A stretch of 64,000 bases of DNA, from positions 372,001 through 436,000 of the forward strand of contig CAVVOG010000001.1 of NCBI GenBank assembly GCA_963749895.1. The letters run 5' to 3'. Of the stretch, positions 56,994 through 63,939 are shown piece by piece (position 1 is the stretch's first letter; every line of letters begins with the position of its first letter). The translations under genes and the position numbers were made by a program. The DNA is from AC-51 sp963749895. Lineage in GTDB: Bacteria > Actinomycetota > UBA4738 > HRBIN12. The notes below the pieces were generated by a model. It was not told where the DNA came from. It saw only the letters and a list, made by a program, of their open reading frames with translations, and searched no databases.

Positions 56994-57022
56994 GCCGGCA
57001 TCATCCCAAGCCGGGGGGCGCG

Positions 57023-57028
57023 TATCCT
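57023..57028 (+). promoter_or_regulatory. -10 box TATCCT for the gene at 57035
   Basis: TATCCT is 6 bases before GTG 57035. Confidence 0.45.
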
Positions 57029-57034
57029 GCCTCG

Positions 57035-57298
57035 GTGGACCCCATCGGTGCCTGGACGACCCTCGCGGCTTCGGCGGCGTTGTTGGGCGTCACCCTCGTC
57101 GTGTGGCGTGAACGCCTGCCGCGCAGGTGGATCGACGCCTTCGTGGCCGTCGGCTCGGCGGGGCTGGCGATCGGGGGCCTGCTGTTCCTCGAGGACGTGG
57201 GGGTCTGGTCCTGGGTGGTCGCGCCGCTCCTGCTGGGCGCCTGCGGCCTCCTCCAGTGGCGACTGCTGTTCGCCCCCGGTGGGCCGATGCGGACGTAG
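57035..57298 (+). CDS. Small membrane protein
   Basis: 87 residues from GTG 57035. Three hydrophobic segments (WTTLAASAALLGVTLVVW, AFVAVGSAGLAIGGLLFL, VWSWVVAPLLLGACGLLQW) and little else. The start is set by the TATCCT box 6 bases upstream. No family recognised. It lies between gyrA and the DUF3566 gene, where actinobacterial genomes often have small membrane proteins. Confidence 0.55.
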   Translation: MDPIGAWTTLAASAALLGVTLVVWRERLPRRWIDAFVAVGSAGLAIGGLLFLEDVGVWSWVVAPLLLGACGLLQWRLLFAPGGPMRT

Positions 57299-57370
57299 CC
57301 GACGACCACGCAGAGCCTCCGGGTGCTTGCCCTCGTCCCGGCGTACCCTTACAACCTCTCCGGAACGAGG

Positions 57371-57874
57371 ATGAGCATCACGGCCGAAGAACCGATCACC
57401 CCTTCGACGACGGCGAACGAGGCGCCGCCGCCCGAGCCGAGCGCACCACCGACGCCGGCTCCGGCCAGGCGGGCGCAACAACGCCGGACGCCGCTGTCCT
57501 CCGCGCCGCGGCGGACGAAGGTCACCGTGCGCCGCGTCGGCGTTGCCTCGGTCCTGAAGCTCTCGCTGATCTTCTACCTCTGCGTGATGCTCGTGCTCTG
57601 GCTCGCGCTGCTGATCATCTTCTGGGTGCTGCAGGCCGGCGGGGTGATCGAGACCCTCTCGGAGACCCTCGGGGAGCTCTTCGGAGAGGAGCAGGGAACG
57701 AGGCAGCGGGCGCCGATCTCGATCGACGGGACGGCGCTGTTCACGGCGTTGTTCGTGATCGGGCTCGGGTGGACCGTGGTGATGGCCGGGATCAACATGT
57801 TCATCGCGGTGATCTACAACCTGATCAGCGACATGGTCGGAGGCGTCGAGGTGACGCTGTCCGAGCGCCGCTGA
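57371..57874 (+). CDS. DUF3566 transmembrane protein
   Basis: 167 residues from ATG 57371. A Pro/Ala-rich cytoplasmic N-terminus precedes KVTVRRVGVASVLKLSLIFYL, the DUF3566 hallmark, then two membrane helices (CVMLVLWLALLIIFWVL and LFTALFVIGLGWTVVMAGIN) and FIAVIYNLISDMVGGVEVTL. The family sits between gyrA and tRNA-Ile throughout Actinomycetota; function is unknown. TACCCT near 57344 may be its -10 box. Confidence 0.88.
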   Translation: MSITAEEPITPSTTANEAPPPEPSAPPTPAPARRAQQRRTPLSSAPRRTKVTVRRVGVASVLKLSLIFYLCVMLVLWLALLIIFWVLQAGGVIETLSETLGELFGEEQGTRQRAPISIDGTALFTALFVIGLGWTVVMAGINMFIAVIYNLISDMVGGVEVTLSERR

Positions 57875-57965
57875 GCCGGTCGCACCCCCACCTTCCGATT
57901 GACACGGTTTCCGGGCCGTCGCTACCCTTCCGCGAGGGCCACGGTCCCGTATGCTCGCAGCTCCG

Positions 57966-58040
57966 GGGCCTGTAGCTCAGCTCGGTTAGAGCGCTTCCCT
58001 GATAAGGAAGAGGTCGTTGGTTCAAGTCCAACCAGGCCCA
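57966..58040 (+). tRNA. tRNA-Ile (GAT)
   Basis: 75 bases. The acceptor stem GGGCCTG pairs with CAGGCCC (58033-58039), the D arm is AGCTCAGCTCGGTTAGAGC, the anticodon loop CTGATAA gives GAT, and the T arm contains GGTTCAAGTCC. The CCA end is not encoded (ACCGG follows), so the CCA-adding enzyme completes it. No tRNA-Ala follows, unlike in many actinobacteria. Confidence 0.97.
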
Positions 58041-58143
58041 CCGGTCGCCCCCACATCCGCCGTCTGACCCCCGTCGCGCAACCCGGGGTAGACTTCGCGA
58101 AAGGACGGGCGATCAGACCGAAGCCCACGAGGAGGGCGGTTCC

Positions 58144-58344
58144 ATGGCAGATGAGACCGAGATCGTCGCCGAGGAGGCAACCGTGGTGGAAGAGAAGAAG
58201 AAGGGCGGGTTCTTCCGCAAGCTCTTCAAGATCACCGCGGTGTTCGCCGCGATCGGCGCGGCCCTGATGTTCTGGAAGCGTCGCCAAGGCAGCGACCTGG
58301 ACGACGTGGAGTGGCAGGAGCTCCCGCCCCCGGCGGGCGGCTGA
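58144..58344 (+). CDS. Small single-pass membrane protein after tRNA-Ile (DLW-39-like)
   Basis: 66 residues with GAGGAGGGC before the ATG. An acidic N-terminus (MADETEIVAEEATVVEEKKK) precedes one helix (LFKITAVFAAIGAALMFW) and a tail RRQGSDLDDVEWQELPPP. It resembles the short DLW-type proteins encoded beside this tRNA in Actinomycetota. Function unknown. TAGACT at 58089-58094 is a possible promoter. Confidence 0.7.
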   Translation: MADETEIVAEEATVVEEKKKGGFFRKLFKITAVFAAIGAALMFWKRRQGSDLDDVEWQELPPPAGG

Positions 58345-58365
58345 GCCCGGGAGATCCTGACGACC

Positions 58366-58398
58366 ACGACGGGACCCGCCTTCGGCGGGTCCCGTCGT
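58366..58398 (+). terminator. Intrinsic terminator hairpin
   Basis: ACGACGGGACCCGCC (58366-58380) and GGCGGGTCCCGTCGT (58384-58398) form a perfect 15-bp stem with a 3-base loop after the gene ending 58344. Confidence 0.75.
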
Positions 58399-58426
58399 GC
58401 GTCCGGCCCCGTGCGTCCGACCGACC

Positions 58427-58432
58427 TAGACT
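58427..58432 (+). promoter_or_regulatory. -10 box TAGACT for the GNAT gene
   Basis: TAGACT is 6 bases before ATG 58439. Confidence 0.5.
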
Positions 58433-58438
58433 CCGGCC

Positions 58439-59179
58439 ATGAGCGACGCCTGGGAGCTGGCGCGGTCCGCCGCGGATCGCGCCGGGGTCTCGTTCCGTCC
58501 GATGTCGACGGTCGAGGACGCCGACCTGATCAACGACGTGATCCAGAGCACCTGGGGCGGACAGCATCTCGACCGTGAGGTCGTCCGTGCGCTCGCCGTC
58601 AGCGGGAACGTGCCGATCGCGGCCGTCGCCGAGGACCGCGTGATCGGGTTCGTCCTGGGGTGGGCGGGCGTGGACGAGGACGGCCTGCACGTGCACTCGC
58701 ACATGTTGGCGACGCAGCCGGACCGGCGCCATACGGGAGTCGGTACGGCCCTCAAGCTCGCGCAGCGCGCACAGGCCCTGGAACAGGGGATCCACGTGAT
58801 GCGGTGGACCTTCGACCCCATGGTCGGGCGCAACGCCTGGTTCAACCTCGGGAAGCTGGGCGTCGTCGCCGACCGGTTCGAGCGGGCGTTCTACGGCGCG
58901 ATGCGCGACTCCATCAACGCCGGGGAGCGCAGCGACCGATTCATGGTGCGCTGGGACCTCGACCGCCCACCCGGTCTCCGCTCGGTCCCGTCCGATGCGG
59001 TGGTCGCCGAGGTCCCGATCCCGCTCGGCTATGCGGAGCTCGTGCCTGCCGCACGGATCGAGGCCCGGGAAGCGTTCGCCGTCGCGGTCGAGGCAGCGCG
59101 GGCCGGCGGGGCGGTTGCCGCGTCGTTCCGTCGCGATGACGCGACGTACGTGTTCGCGCGAGAGGAGGACGTGTCGTGA
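58439..59179 (+). CDS. GNAT-family N-acyltransferase paired with NSAR/OSBS
   Basis: 246 residues. The acyl-CoA site is HSHMLATQPDRRHTGVGTALKLAQR; MRWTFDPMVGRNAWFNLGKLG is characteristic of a GNAT subgroup (COG3375-like) that co-occurs with N-succinylamino acid racemases. In the Geobacillus route such an enzyme succinylates D-amino acids from succinyl-CoA. The gene overlaps the downstream racemase by 4 bases, which supports a joint pathway. The desuccinylase of that route is not in the window. Confidence 0.8.
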   Translation: MSDAWELARSAADRAGVSFRPMSTVEDADLINDVIQSTWGGQHLDREVVRALAVSGNVPIAAVAEDRVIGFVLGWAGVDEDGLHVHSHMLATQPDRRHTGVGTALKLAQRAQALEQGIHVMRWTFDPMVGRNAWFNLGKLGVVADRFERAFYGAMRDSINAGERSDRFMVRWDLDRPPGLRSVPSDAVVAEVPIPLGYAELVPAARIEAREAFAVAVEAARAGGAVAASFRRDDATYVFAREEDVS

Positions 59180-60285
59180 CGCGTGCGCGTGCGGTGGAGC
59201 TCCGACTGGTCGGCCTGCCGCTGGTCCGGCCGTTCCGGACGTCGTTCGGAACCTCGACCGAGAAGGTGTGCGTGTTGGCGCGGGTCGAGACCGAGCACGC
59301 GGAGGGGTGGGGTGAGAGCGTGGCCGACCTGGAGCCCGATTTCTCCCCGGAATGGAACGGCAGCGTCTGGGGGGCGCTGACGGACTTCCTGGTCCCGGCG
59401 TTGCTGCGCGCGGGTGACGTCGGCGCCGATGACCTCGAGCGCGTGTTCGCGTTCGTTCGAGGGAACCGGATGGCGAAGGCCACGCTGATCGACGCGTTCC
59501 TCGACGCCGAGCTCCGCGAACGGGGGGCCTCGCTCGCCGAGTACCTGGGCGCGGATCGCGACCGGGTGCCCTGCGGCGTGTCGATCGGCATCACCGACTC
59601 GGTCGATGCGCTCCGGTCGCAGGTCGACGGCTACCTCGCCGAGGGGTACCGGCGGATAAAGCTGAAGATCGAGCCGGGGACCGACATCGAGCGGGTGGCC
59701 GCGATCCGCGCGGATCATCCCGACATCTGGCTGAGCGTCGACGCCAACGCCGCCTACACGCTCGAGCAGGTAGACGTGTTCCGCGCCCTCGACGACCTGA
59801 GCCTCCTGATGATCGAACAGCCGCTGCACTTCGAGGACGTCGTGCAGCACGCGGCCCTCCAGCGGCAGGTGCGCACCGACCTGTGTCTGGACGAGTCGAT
59901 CCGCAGTCCCGCCGACGCCGCGGGCGCGATCGAGCTGGGCGCGTGCCGCATCGTGAACATCAAGCAGGGCCGGGTCGGAGGGGTCCTCGAGGCTCAGCGC
60001 GTCCACGACGTCTGCGAGGGGGCCGGCGTTCCCGTGTGGTGTGGCGGGATGCTCGAGACCGGGATCGGCCGCGCCACGAACCTGGCCCTGGCCGCGATGC
60101 CGAACTTCACGCTGCCCGGTGACACGAGCGGCTCGGCGCGCTACTTCGCCGACGACATCACCGAGCCGTTCGTCCTGGCGTCCGACGGGACGATGGGGGT
60201 CCCCCAGGGACCGGGGATCGGGGTCACGCCGCGCGAGGATCGGCTCGAGGCGTGCACGTTGCAGCGCGAGGTCCTCACCGATTGA
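59176..60285 (+). CDS. N-succinylamino acid racemase / o-succinylbenzoate synthase (MenC type 2)
   Basis: 369 residues from GTG 59176. An enolase-superfamily enzyme: YRRIKLKIEPGTD holds the KxK base pair, SVDANAAYT, MIEQPLHFEDV and CLDESIRS give the three metal ligands, and IVNIKQGRVGGV has the second Lys. The LKIxPG form is typical of NSAR/OSBS proteins, which do both reactions. The GNAT partner favours the racemase role in D-to-L amino acid conversion; menaquinone synthesis would need other men genes, absent here. Confidence 0.87.
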   Translation: MTRARAVELRLVGLPLVRPFRTSFGTSTEKVCVLARVETEHAEGWGESVADLEPDFSPEWNGSVWGALTDFLVPALLRAGDVGADDLERVFAFVRGNRMAKATLIDAFLDAELRERGASLAEYLGADRDRVPCGVSIGITDSVDALRSQVDGYLAEGYRRIKLKIEPGTDIERVAAIRADHPDIWLSVDANAAYTLEQVDVFRALDDLSLLMIEQPLHFEDVVQHAALQRQVRTDLCLDESIRSPADAAGAIELGACRIVNIKQGRVGGVLEAQRVHDVCEGAGVPVWCGGMLETGIGRATNLALAAMPNFTLPGDTSGSARYFADDITEPFVLASDGTMGVPQGPGIGVTPREDRLEACTLQREVLTD

Positions 60286-60385
60286 GGTCACGTCCGGCCT
60301 TTCCACCCTGGGCGCTTGCGTGGCCCCCGTGGGTGGGGCACCCTACGCGCGTGCGCGACTGCCCGCGCCCGTAGGGGATCCTTCG

Positions 60386-60946
60386 ATGAAGAAACGTGTC
60401 GTCCGCGCAGAGGAGTTCGAGGTCGTCGACGACCGTGGGCACGTGCGCCTGCGGATCGGCTTGTCGAACGACGACAACCCGTTCTTCTCGTTGATGGACG
60501 CCGACGGCAGCGTCCGCGCGCGGTTCGGGATCCAGGCTGACGGGGCCGCAGGGCTCGCGATAGCCGACGACAACGGGAAGGTGCGCGCGACCCTGGGCCT
60601 GGCGTCGGACGGGTCGGCGTCGCTGGCGTTCGGCGATCGGGGCGGCCGGATCCGCGCGAAGTTCGGCCTGGGGTCCGACTCCTCGCCCACGATGGGCGTG
60701 GACGTCGAAGGCGATGAGCTGGTCCACAAGTACGGCTTGGCCGAGCAGGGATCGCCGACGCTCGGGCTGTACGACGCCACGGGCAAGGTGCGGGTCCGGC
60801 TGGGCCTCGCGGCGAAGGGCGCGCCCGTGCTTCGGCTCCTCGACCATGCCGGCGAGCTCCGCGCGATCGTCGGGCTCGCGAACGACGACACCCCGTTCGT
60901 CCAGTTCGTCGACGAAGGCAAGCAGCCGACCTGGACGATGCGATGA
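60386..60946 (+). CDS. Protein made of seven ~24-residue beta repeats
   Basis: 186 residues from ATG 60386, with AGGGGA 7 bases upstream. After MKKRVVRAEEFEVVDDRG the whole chain is repeats such as SVRARFGIQADGAAGLAIAD, KVRATLGLASDGSASLAFGD and KVRVRLGLAAKGAPVLRLLD, each a pair of strands around G-L-x-x-D/N. There is no signal peptide or Cys. The repeats suggest a small beta-solenoid or roll. First gene of the mau-like operon (next start overlaps its stop). Function unknown. Confidence 0.75.
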   Translation: MKKRVVRAEEFEVVDDRGHVRLRIGLSNDDNPFFSLMDADGSVRARFGIQADGAAGLAIADDNGKVRATLGLASDGSASLAFGDRGGRIRAKFGLGSDSSPTMGVDVEGDELVHKYGLAEQGSPTLGLYDATGKVRVRLGLAAKGAPVLRLLDHAGELRAIVGLANDDTPFVQFVDEGKQPTWTMR

Positions 60947-61452
60947 CCGGTTGGTGGGCCGTCGCCTTCGTGGTGCAGTGGATCCTGCTCGTCGCGCTCG
61001 CGGTCGTCGTCGTCGCGCTCGCCCGCCAGGTGGGGACCCTCCACCTTCGGCTCGGCCCCCGCGGCGCGCTCGAGGTGGACTCCGAAGGACCGGCGCTCGG
61101 GGAGGCGCCGCCGCCGAGACCAGCCACGGCGGCCGACGGCTCGCGCGTGACCGTGGGTGGTCCCGGTCCCCGTCGCGTGGTGCTGTTCTCGTCGCCGACC
61201 TGCGGGGTGTGCAAGGAGGTCGCCCCCGCGGTGCCGCCGGCGGCCGCTGCCGCGCGCTACGCGGCGATCGTCCTGCATGCCCCCGACCTGGAGCGTGACT
61301 GGGACGTGCCGGGGACCCCGTTCGCCGTCGTGCTCGACGAGGTCGGGGTCGTGCGGGCGAAGGGGACGGTGAACAACCTGGAGCAGGTCGAGGGTCTGCT
61401 GGATTCGGCGGCGCGACGCATGAGGGAGGAGACGCACGAGTGGGCGAGCTGA
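60943..61452 (+). CDS. MauD-like membrane-anchored thioredoxin-fold protein
   Basis: 169 residues, ATGA overlap with the preceding gene. One N-terminal membrane helix (WWAVAFVVQWILLVALAVVVVAL) and then a thioredoxin-like domain with VLFSSPTCGVCKEVAPAV (C87-X2-C90) and DVPGTPFAVVLDEVGVV containing the cis-Pro. MauD of methylamine-dehydrogenase clusters has this architecture and helps form disulfides of the small subunit. The downstream Cys-rich exported protein, overlapping by 13 bases, is the natural client. Confidence 0.85.
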   Translation: MTGWWAVAFVVQWILLVALAVVVVALARQVGTLHLRLGPRGALEVDSEGPALGEAPPPRPATAADGSRVTVGGPGPRRVVLFSSPTCGVCKEVAPAVPPAAAAARYAAIVLHAPDLERDWDVPGTPFAVVLDEVGVVRAKGTVNNLEQVEGLLDSAARRMREETHEWAS

Positions 61453-61976
61453 CCGGGATCGAGAAGGCCGAGCGACGACTCGCGTCGAAGACGAGCCGCC
61501 GAGGCTTCCTCGGGAAGGTCGGACGCGGCGTGGTGGCGCTCGCCGGCGGAGGATTCGTCGCGTCGGCGCTGGCGCCGGATCGAGCCGAGGCGTACCACAT
61601 CTGCGGTCACACCTACACGACGGGATCGTGCCCGCACCCGTATGCGCCGCTGTCGCGCACGAACCGCAACGGGTGGCCGTTGCATCCGACCTACGGGTAC
61701 CCGATCGACGACGACGGCAAGCCCTTCGTCGATCCCGAGACTCAGGTCCGCCACAAGACGTGCCAGCAGCTCGTGCCGATGGTCTACGAGTTCGTGAACG
61801 ACCCCCACTACGGCGGGGGGTGGACGAGGTGCTGTTCCGGTCGACTGCGCCACATCCAGGACTGCTGTTCGACCTCGAACATCCGGATCAACGGGGACTA
61901 CGCGGTGCGCGGCTACTGCCCCCGCGGACTCAAGGTCTTCTGCATCACCTACCGGGAACTCAACAAGCGGTGCTGA
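61440..61976 (+). CDS. Tat-exported Cys-rich protein resembling methylamine dehydrogenase light chain
   Basis: 178 residues from GTG 61440. A Tat signal (SKTSRRGFLGKVGRG ... DRAEA) is followed by a mature domain with ten Cys (55, 64, 108, 131, 132, 142, 143, 160, 168, 178) and exactly two Trp, W79 and W128, 49 residues apart. In the MauA light chain two Trp (57 and 108, 51 apart) are crosslinked to tryptophan tryptophylquinone. Flanking mauD- and mauE-like genes support relatedness. No large subunit or MauG is in the window, so catalytic identity is unproven. Confidence 0.7.
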   Translation: MGELTGIEKAERRLASKTSRRGFLGKVGRGVVALAGGGFVASALAPDRAEAYHICGHTYTTGSCPHPYAPLSRTNRNGWPLHPTYGYPIDDDGKPFVDPETQVRHKTCQQLVPMVYEFVNDPHYGGGWTRCCSGRLRHIQDCCSTSNIRINGDYAVRGYCPRGLKVFCITYRELNKRC

Positions 61977-62047
61977 CCGGGTTCCTGTTCGTCTCGGTGG
62001 CCGTCGCGTCGGCGATCGCCGGGTGGTCGGCCCTGTACGGCCCCTGA
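61970..62047 (+). CDS. 25-residue single-helix membrane peptide in the mau-like operon
   Basis: GTG 61970 overlaps the end of the Cys-rich protein gene by 7 bases; TGA is at 62045-62047. The product VLTGFLFVSVAVASAIAGWS ends ALYGP, one hydrophobic helix. The next ATG is 9 bases later. Coupling and composition suggest a real small membrane subunit, but no homology can be tested at this size by eye. Confidence 0.5.
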   Translation: MLTGFLFVSVAVASAIAGWSALYGP

Positions 62048-62056
62048 GGCCTCTCG

Positions 62057-63175
62057 ATGGCGGAGACCATCACCCCCGTGGTCTACGGGGGGCGGGGCAG
62101 GTGGGCACGGGCTCTGGCGCTCCACGTCTCCGGCGCGACCCTCACCGCGGCGCTCTTCGGGGCCGTCTTGGGGGCGCTCGGCGCCGCGCTCGGGGCGCCG
62201 TTCGGGCGGGCGGGACTGGCGCTGGTGTCCGCCGTCGCGGTGCTCTACGCCCTCGGCACGCTGCCGAGGGTGGACGTCACCGTTCCGCAGCTCCGCCGGC
62301 AGGTGCCGGATTGGTGGCGCACGTTCTTCTCCCCAGGGGTGACGGCGTTCCTCTACGGCGCGGGGCTCGGGATCGGGTTCCTGACGTTCATGGCGACCGG
62401 GGGTCTCGTCGTCGTCTCGATCGCCGCCGCCGTGACCGGCGAACCGCTGTTGGGGGCGGCCCTCGTGGCCCCGTTCGGGTTCGCCCGCGGGCTGTCGGCC
62501 GTGACGTCGTTCCCCGTCCGGACCGAGGATGACGGCCAGCGGCTCGTCGCACGGCTCGTCGAGCGGTCCGAGTTCCCGCGACGAGCGGCGAACGGCGTCG
62601 CTCTGCTCGTGGTGATGCTCCTGGCGGCCGTGGCGGTACCGGCGGCCGAGGCCGGTGGGTGGGGAGACCTGGCGGTCGCCGCGCTCGCCGTCGCGTTCGC
62701 GTGGGCGGCGGTCTCGAAGCTCGTGACGTGGCGGCGATGGTCACGGACCCTCGCGGCGCACCGGCTCCCCACCGGGCTCGAGGACCTCGCGCGGTGGTCC
62801 GTGCCGGTCGCGGAGCTGCTCGTTCCCACTCTCGCCCTGGTCGGGGTGCGGACGGCCGCCTCGGTCTGGGCGCTCGTGCTGCTCGTGGGGTTCAGCGTCG
62901 AGGTGGTGCGGGTGCGACGCCGGGTCGGCCCCGGTGTGCCGTGTGGGTGCTTCGGCGGACGCGACGCGGTCGACGTCGGCGCCCTGTTGGCACGGAACCT
63001 CGGGCTCGGGGCGCTGGCGGTCGCAGGGATCGTGGGCGCGTCGGACGATGCGGTCCTCGCGTGGCCCGGCGCCCCCGGACCCGGGGAGGTGCTTCCGATG
63101 GTGCTGTCATCGGTCGGGATCGTCGCGTCGGCCGCTCTCGGGTGGTCGGCGTGGGCGTGGTTGAGGTCTCGTTGA
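62057..63175 (+). CDS. Membrane protein with C-terminal MauE-like domain
   Basis: 372 residues, about ten membrane segments. The C-terminal part (from about 200) matches MauE: WSVPVAELLVPTLALVGV, then VRRRVGPGVPCGCFGGRDAV with C296 and C298, then ARNLGLGALAVAG. MauE supports maturation of the Cys-rich small subunit. The N-terminal ~190 residues are additional membrane helices (VTAFLYGAGLGIGFLTFMA) arranged like a DsbD/CcdA-type module but without its Cys pair, so this is a fusion or duplication. It lies in the mau-like operon. Confidence 0.8.
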   Translation: MAETITPVVYGGRGRWARALALHVSGATLTAALFGAVLGALGAALGAPFGRAGLALVSAVAVLYALGTLPRVDVTVPQLRRQVPDWWRTFFSPGVTAFLYGAGLGIGFLTFMATGGLVVVSIAAAVTGEPLLGAALVAPFGFARGLSAVTSFPVRTEDDGQRLVARLVERSEFPRRAANGVALLVVMLLAAVAVPAAEAGGWGDLAVAALAVAFAWAAVSKLVTWRRWSRTLAAHRLPTGLEDLARWSVPVAELLVPTLALVGVRTAASVWALVLLVGFSVEVVRVRRRVGPGVPCGCFGGRDAVDVGALLARNLGLGALAVAGIVGASDDAVLAWPGAPGPGEVLPMVLSSVGIVASAALGWSAWAWLRSR

Positions 63176-63192
63176 GGGAAGGAACGGTGGAG

Positions 63193-63822
63193 ATGGTGCG
63201 TCGGTCCCGTATCGCAGGTGTCCTCGCGGCGGCGCTGGTCGTCGCGGTGGCCGGTCTCGCCTTCGCGGTGAGGGTCCGGATCACCGACCCCGACGACACG
63301 ACCGGCGTCCTCGACGTGCGGGAGGTTCGCTTCACCCATCCCTCGGGCGAGCCGCCGGCGTGGACCGTGATCACGGCCCGGAACTGGACGATCGGGTCGC
63401 TGTGGGACCGGGGTTACGTGTTCGTCCAGCTCGATGCGCGAGGTGCTCCCAGCGCGGATCACTACGCGCTGATCCGCTCCGACGGGCTCAGGTTGCGCGC
63501 CGACCTGTTCCGGGTGTTGCGAACCGATGGCGCCGACGTCCACCTGCGGACCCTGACCGTGTGGCGCAAGGCGAACGACAGCGTCTCGGTGAAGATCCCG
63601 CTCAAGGCGCTGCGGTTCGGTCCCTCACGGACCTCCTACCGCTGGTGGGTCGTGACCTCGCTGACGAGCGAGAAGTGTCCGAGGGGATGTCTCGACCGTG
63701 TGCCCGATGAGGGGAGCGTCGAGCAGTGGCGTCCGGGCATGTCGCCCACGCCGTCGCCGACGATCTCACCGACGCCGAGCGTGACGCCGTCGCCGACGGC
63801 CACGGCGCCACCGGCCGGATAG
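63193..63822 (+). CDS. Exported protein with Ser/Thr/Pro tail
   Basis: 209 residues from ATG 63193 (AAGGA 9 bases upstream; GTG 63187 is possible). A signal peptide or anchor (IAGVLAAALVVAVAGLAFAV) precedes a beta-rich domain of about 150 residues with ITDPDDTTGVLDVREVRF, a Trp-rich SYRWWVVTSL and a Cys pair (EKCPRGCLD). It ends in low-complexity SPTPSPTISPTPSVTPSPT. It follows the mau-like genes by 17 bases and may be the last gene of that operon. Family not recognised. Confidence 0.7.
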   Translation: MVRRSRIAGVLAAALVVAVAGLAFAVRVRITDPDDTTGVLDVREVRFTHPSGEPPAWTVITARNWTIGSLWDRGYVFVQLDARGAPSADHYALIRSDGLRLRADLFRVLRTDGADVHLRTLTVWRKANDSVSVKIPLKALRFGPSRTSYRWWVVTSLTSEKCPRGCLDRVPDEGSVEQWRPGMSPTPSPTISPTPSVTPSPTATAPPAG

Positions 63823-63871
63823 CGCCTCAGCCGCTCGCGGACGCTGCTCGCGCCGTTCGCGCGATGCCAGG

Positions 63872-63877
63872 TACGCT
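63872..63877 (+). promoter_or_regulatory. -10 box TACGCT upstream of 63940
   Basis: TACGCT predicts a start near 63884 and a leader of about 55 bases with AGGAGGAG before ATG 63940. Confidence 0.4.
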
Positions 63878-63939
63878 TGGCGGACGCGGGAAGCCTGGCT
63901 CGGGGGGGCCGGCACGCCGTCACCCAGGAGGAGCGCGGG

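Noticed and set aside
58041..58143. Search for a tRNA-Ala next to tRNA-Ile
   Set aside because: No cloverleaf or T-arm sequence is present in the 103 bases before the next gene.
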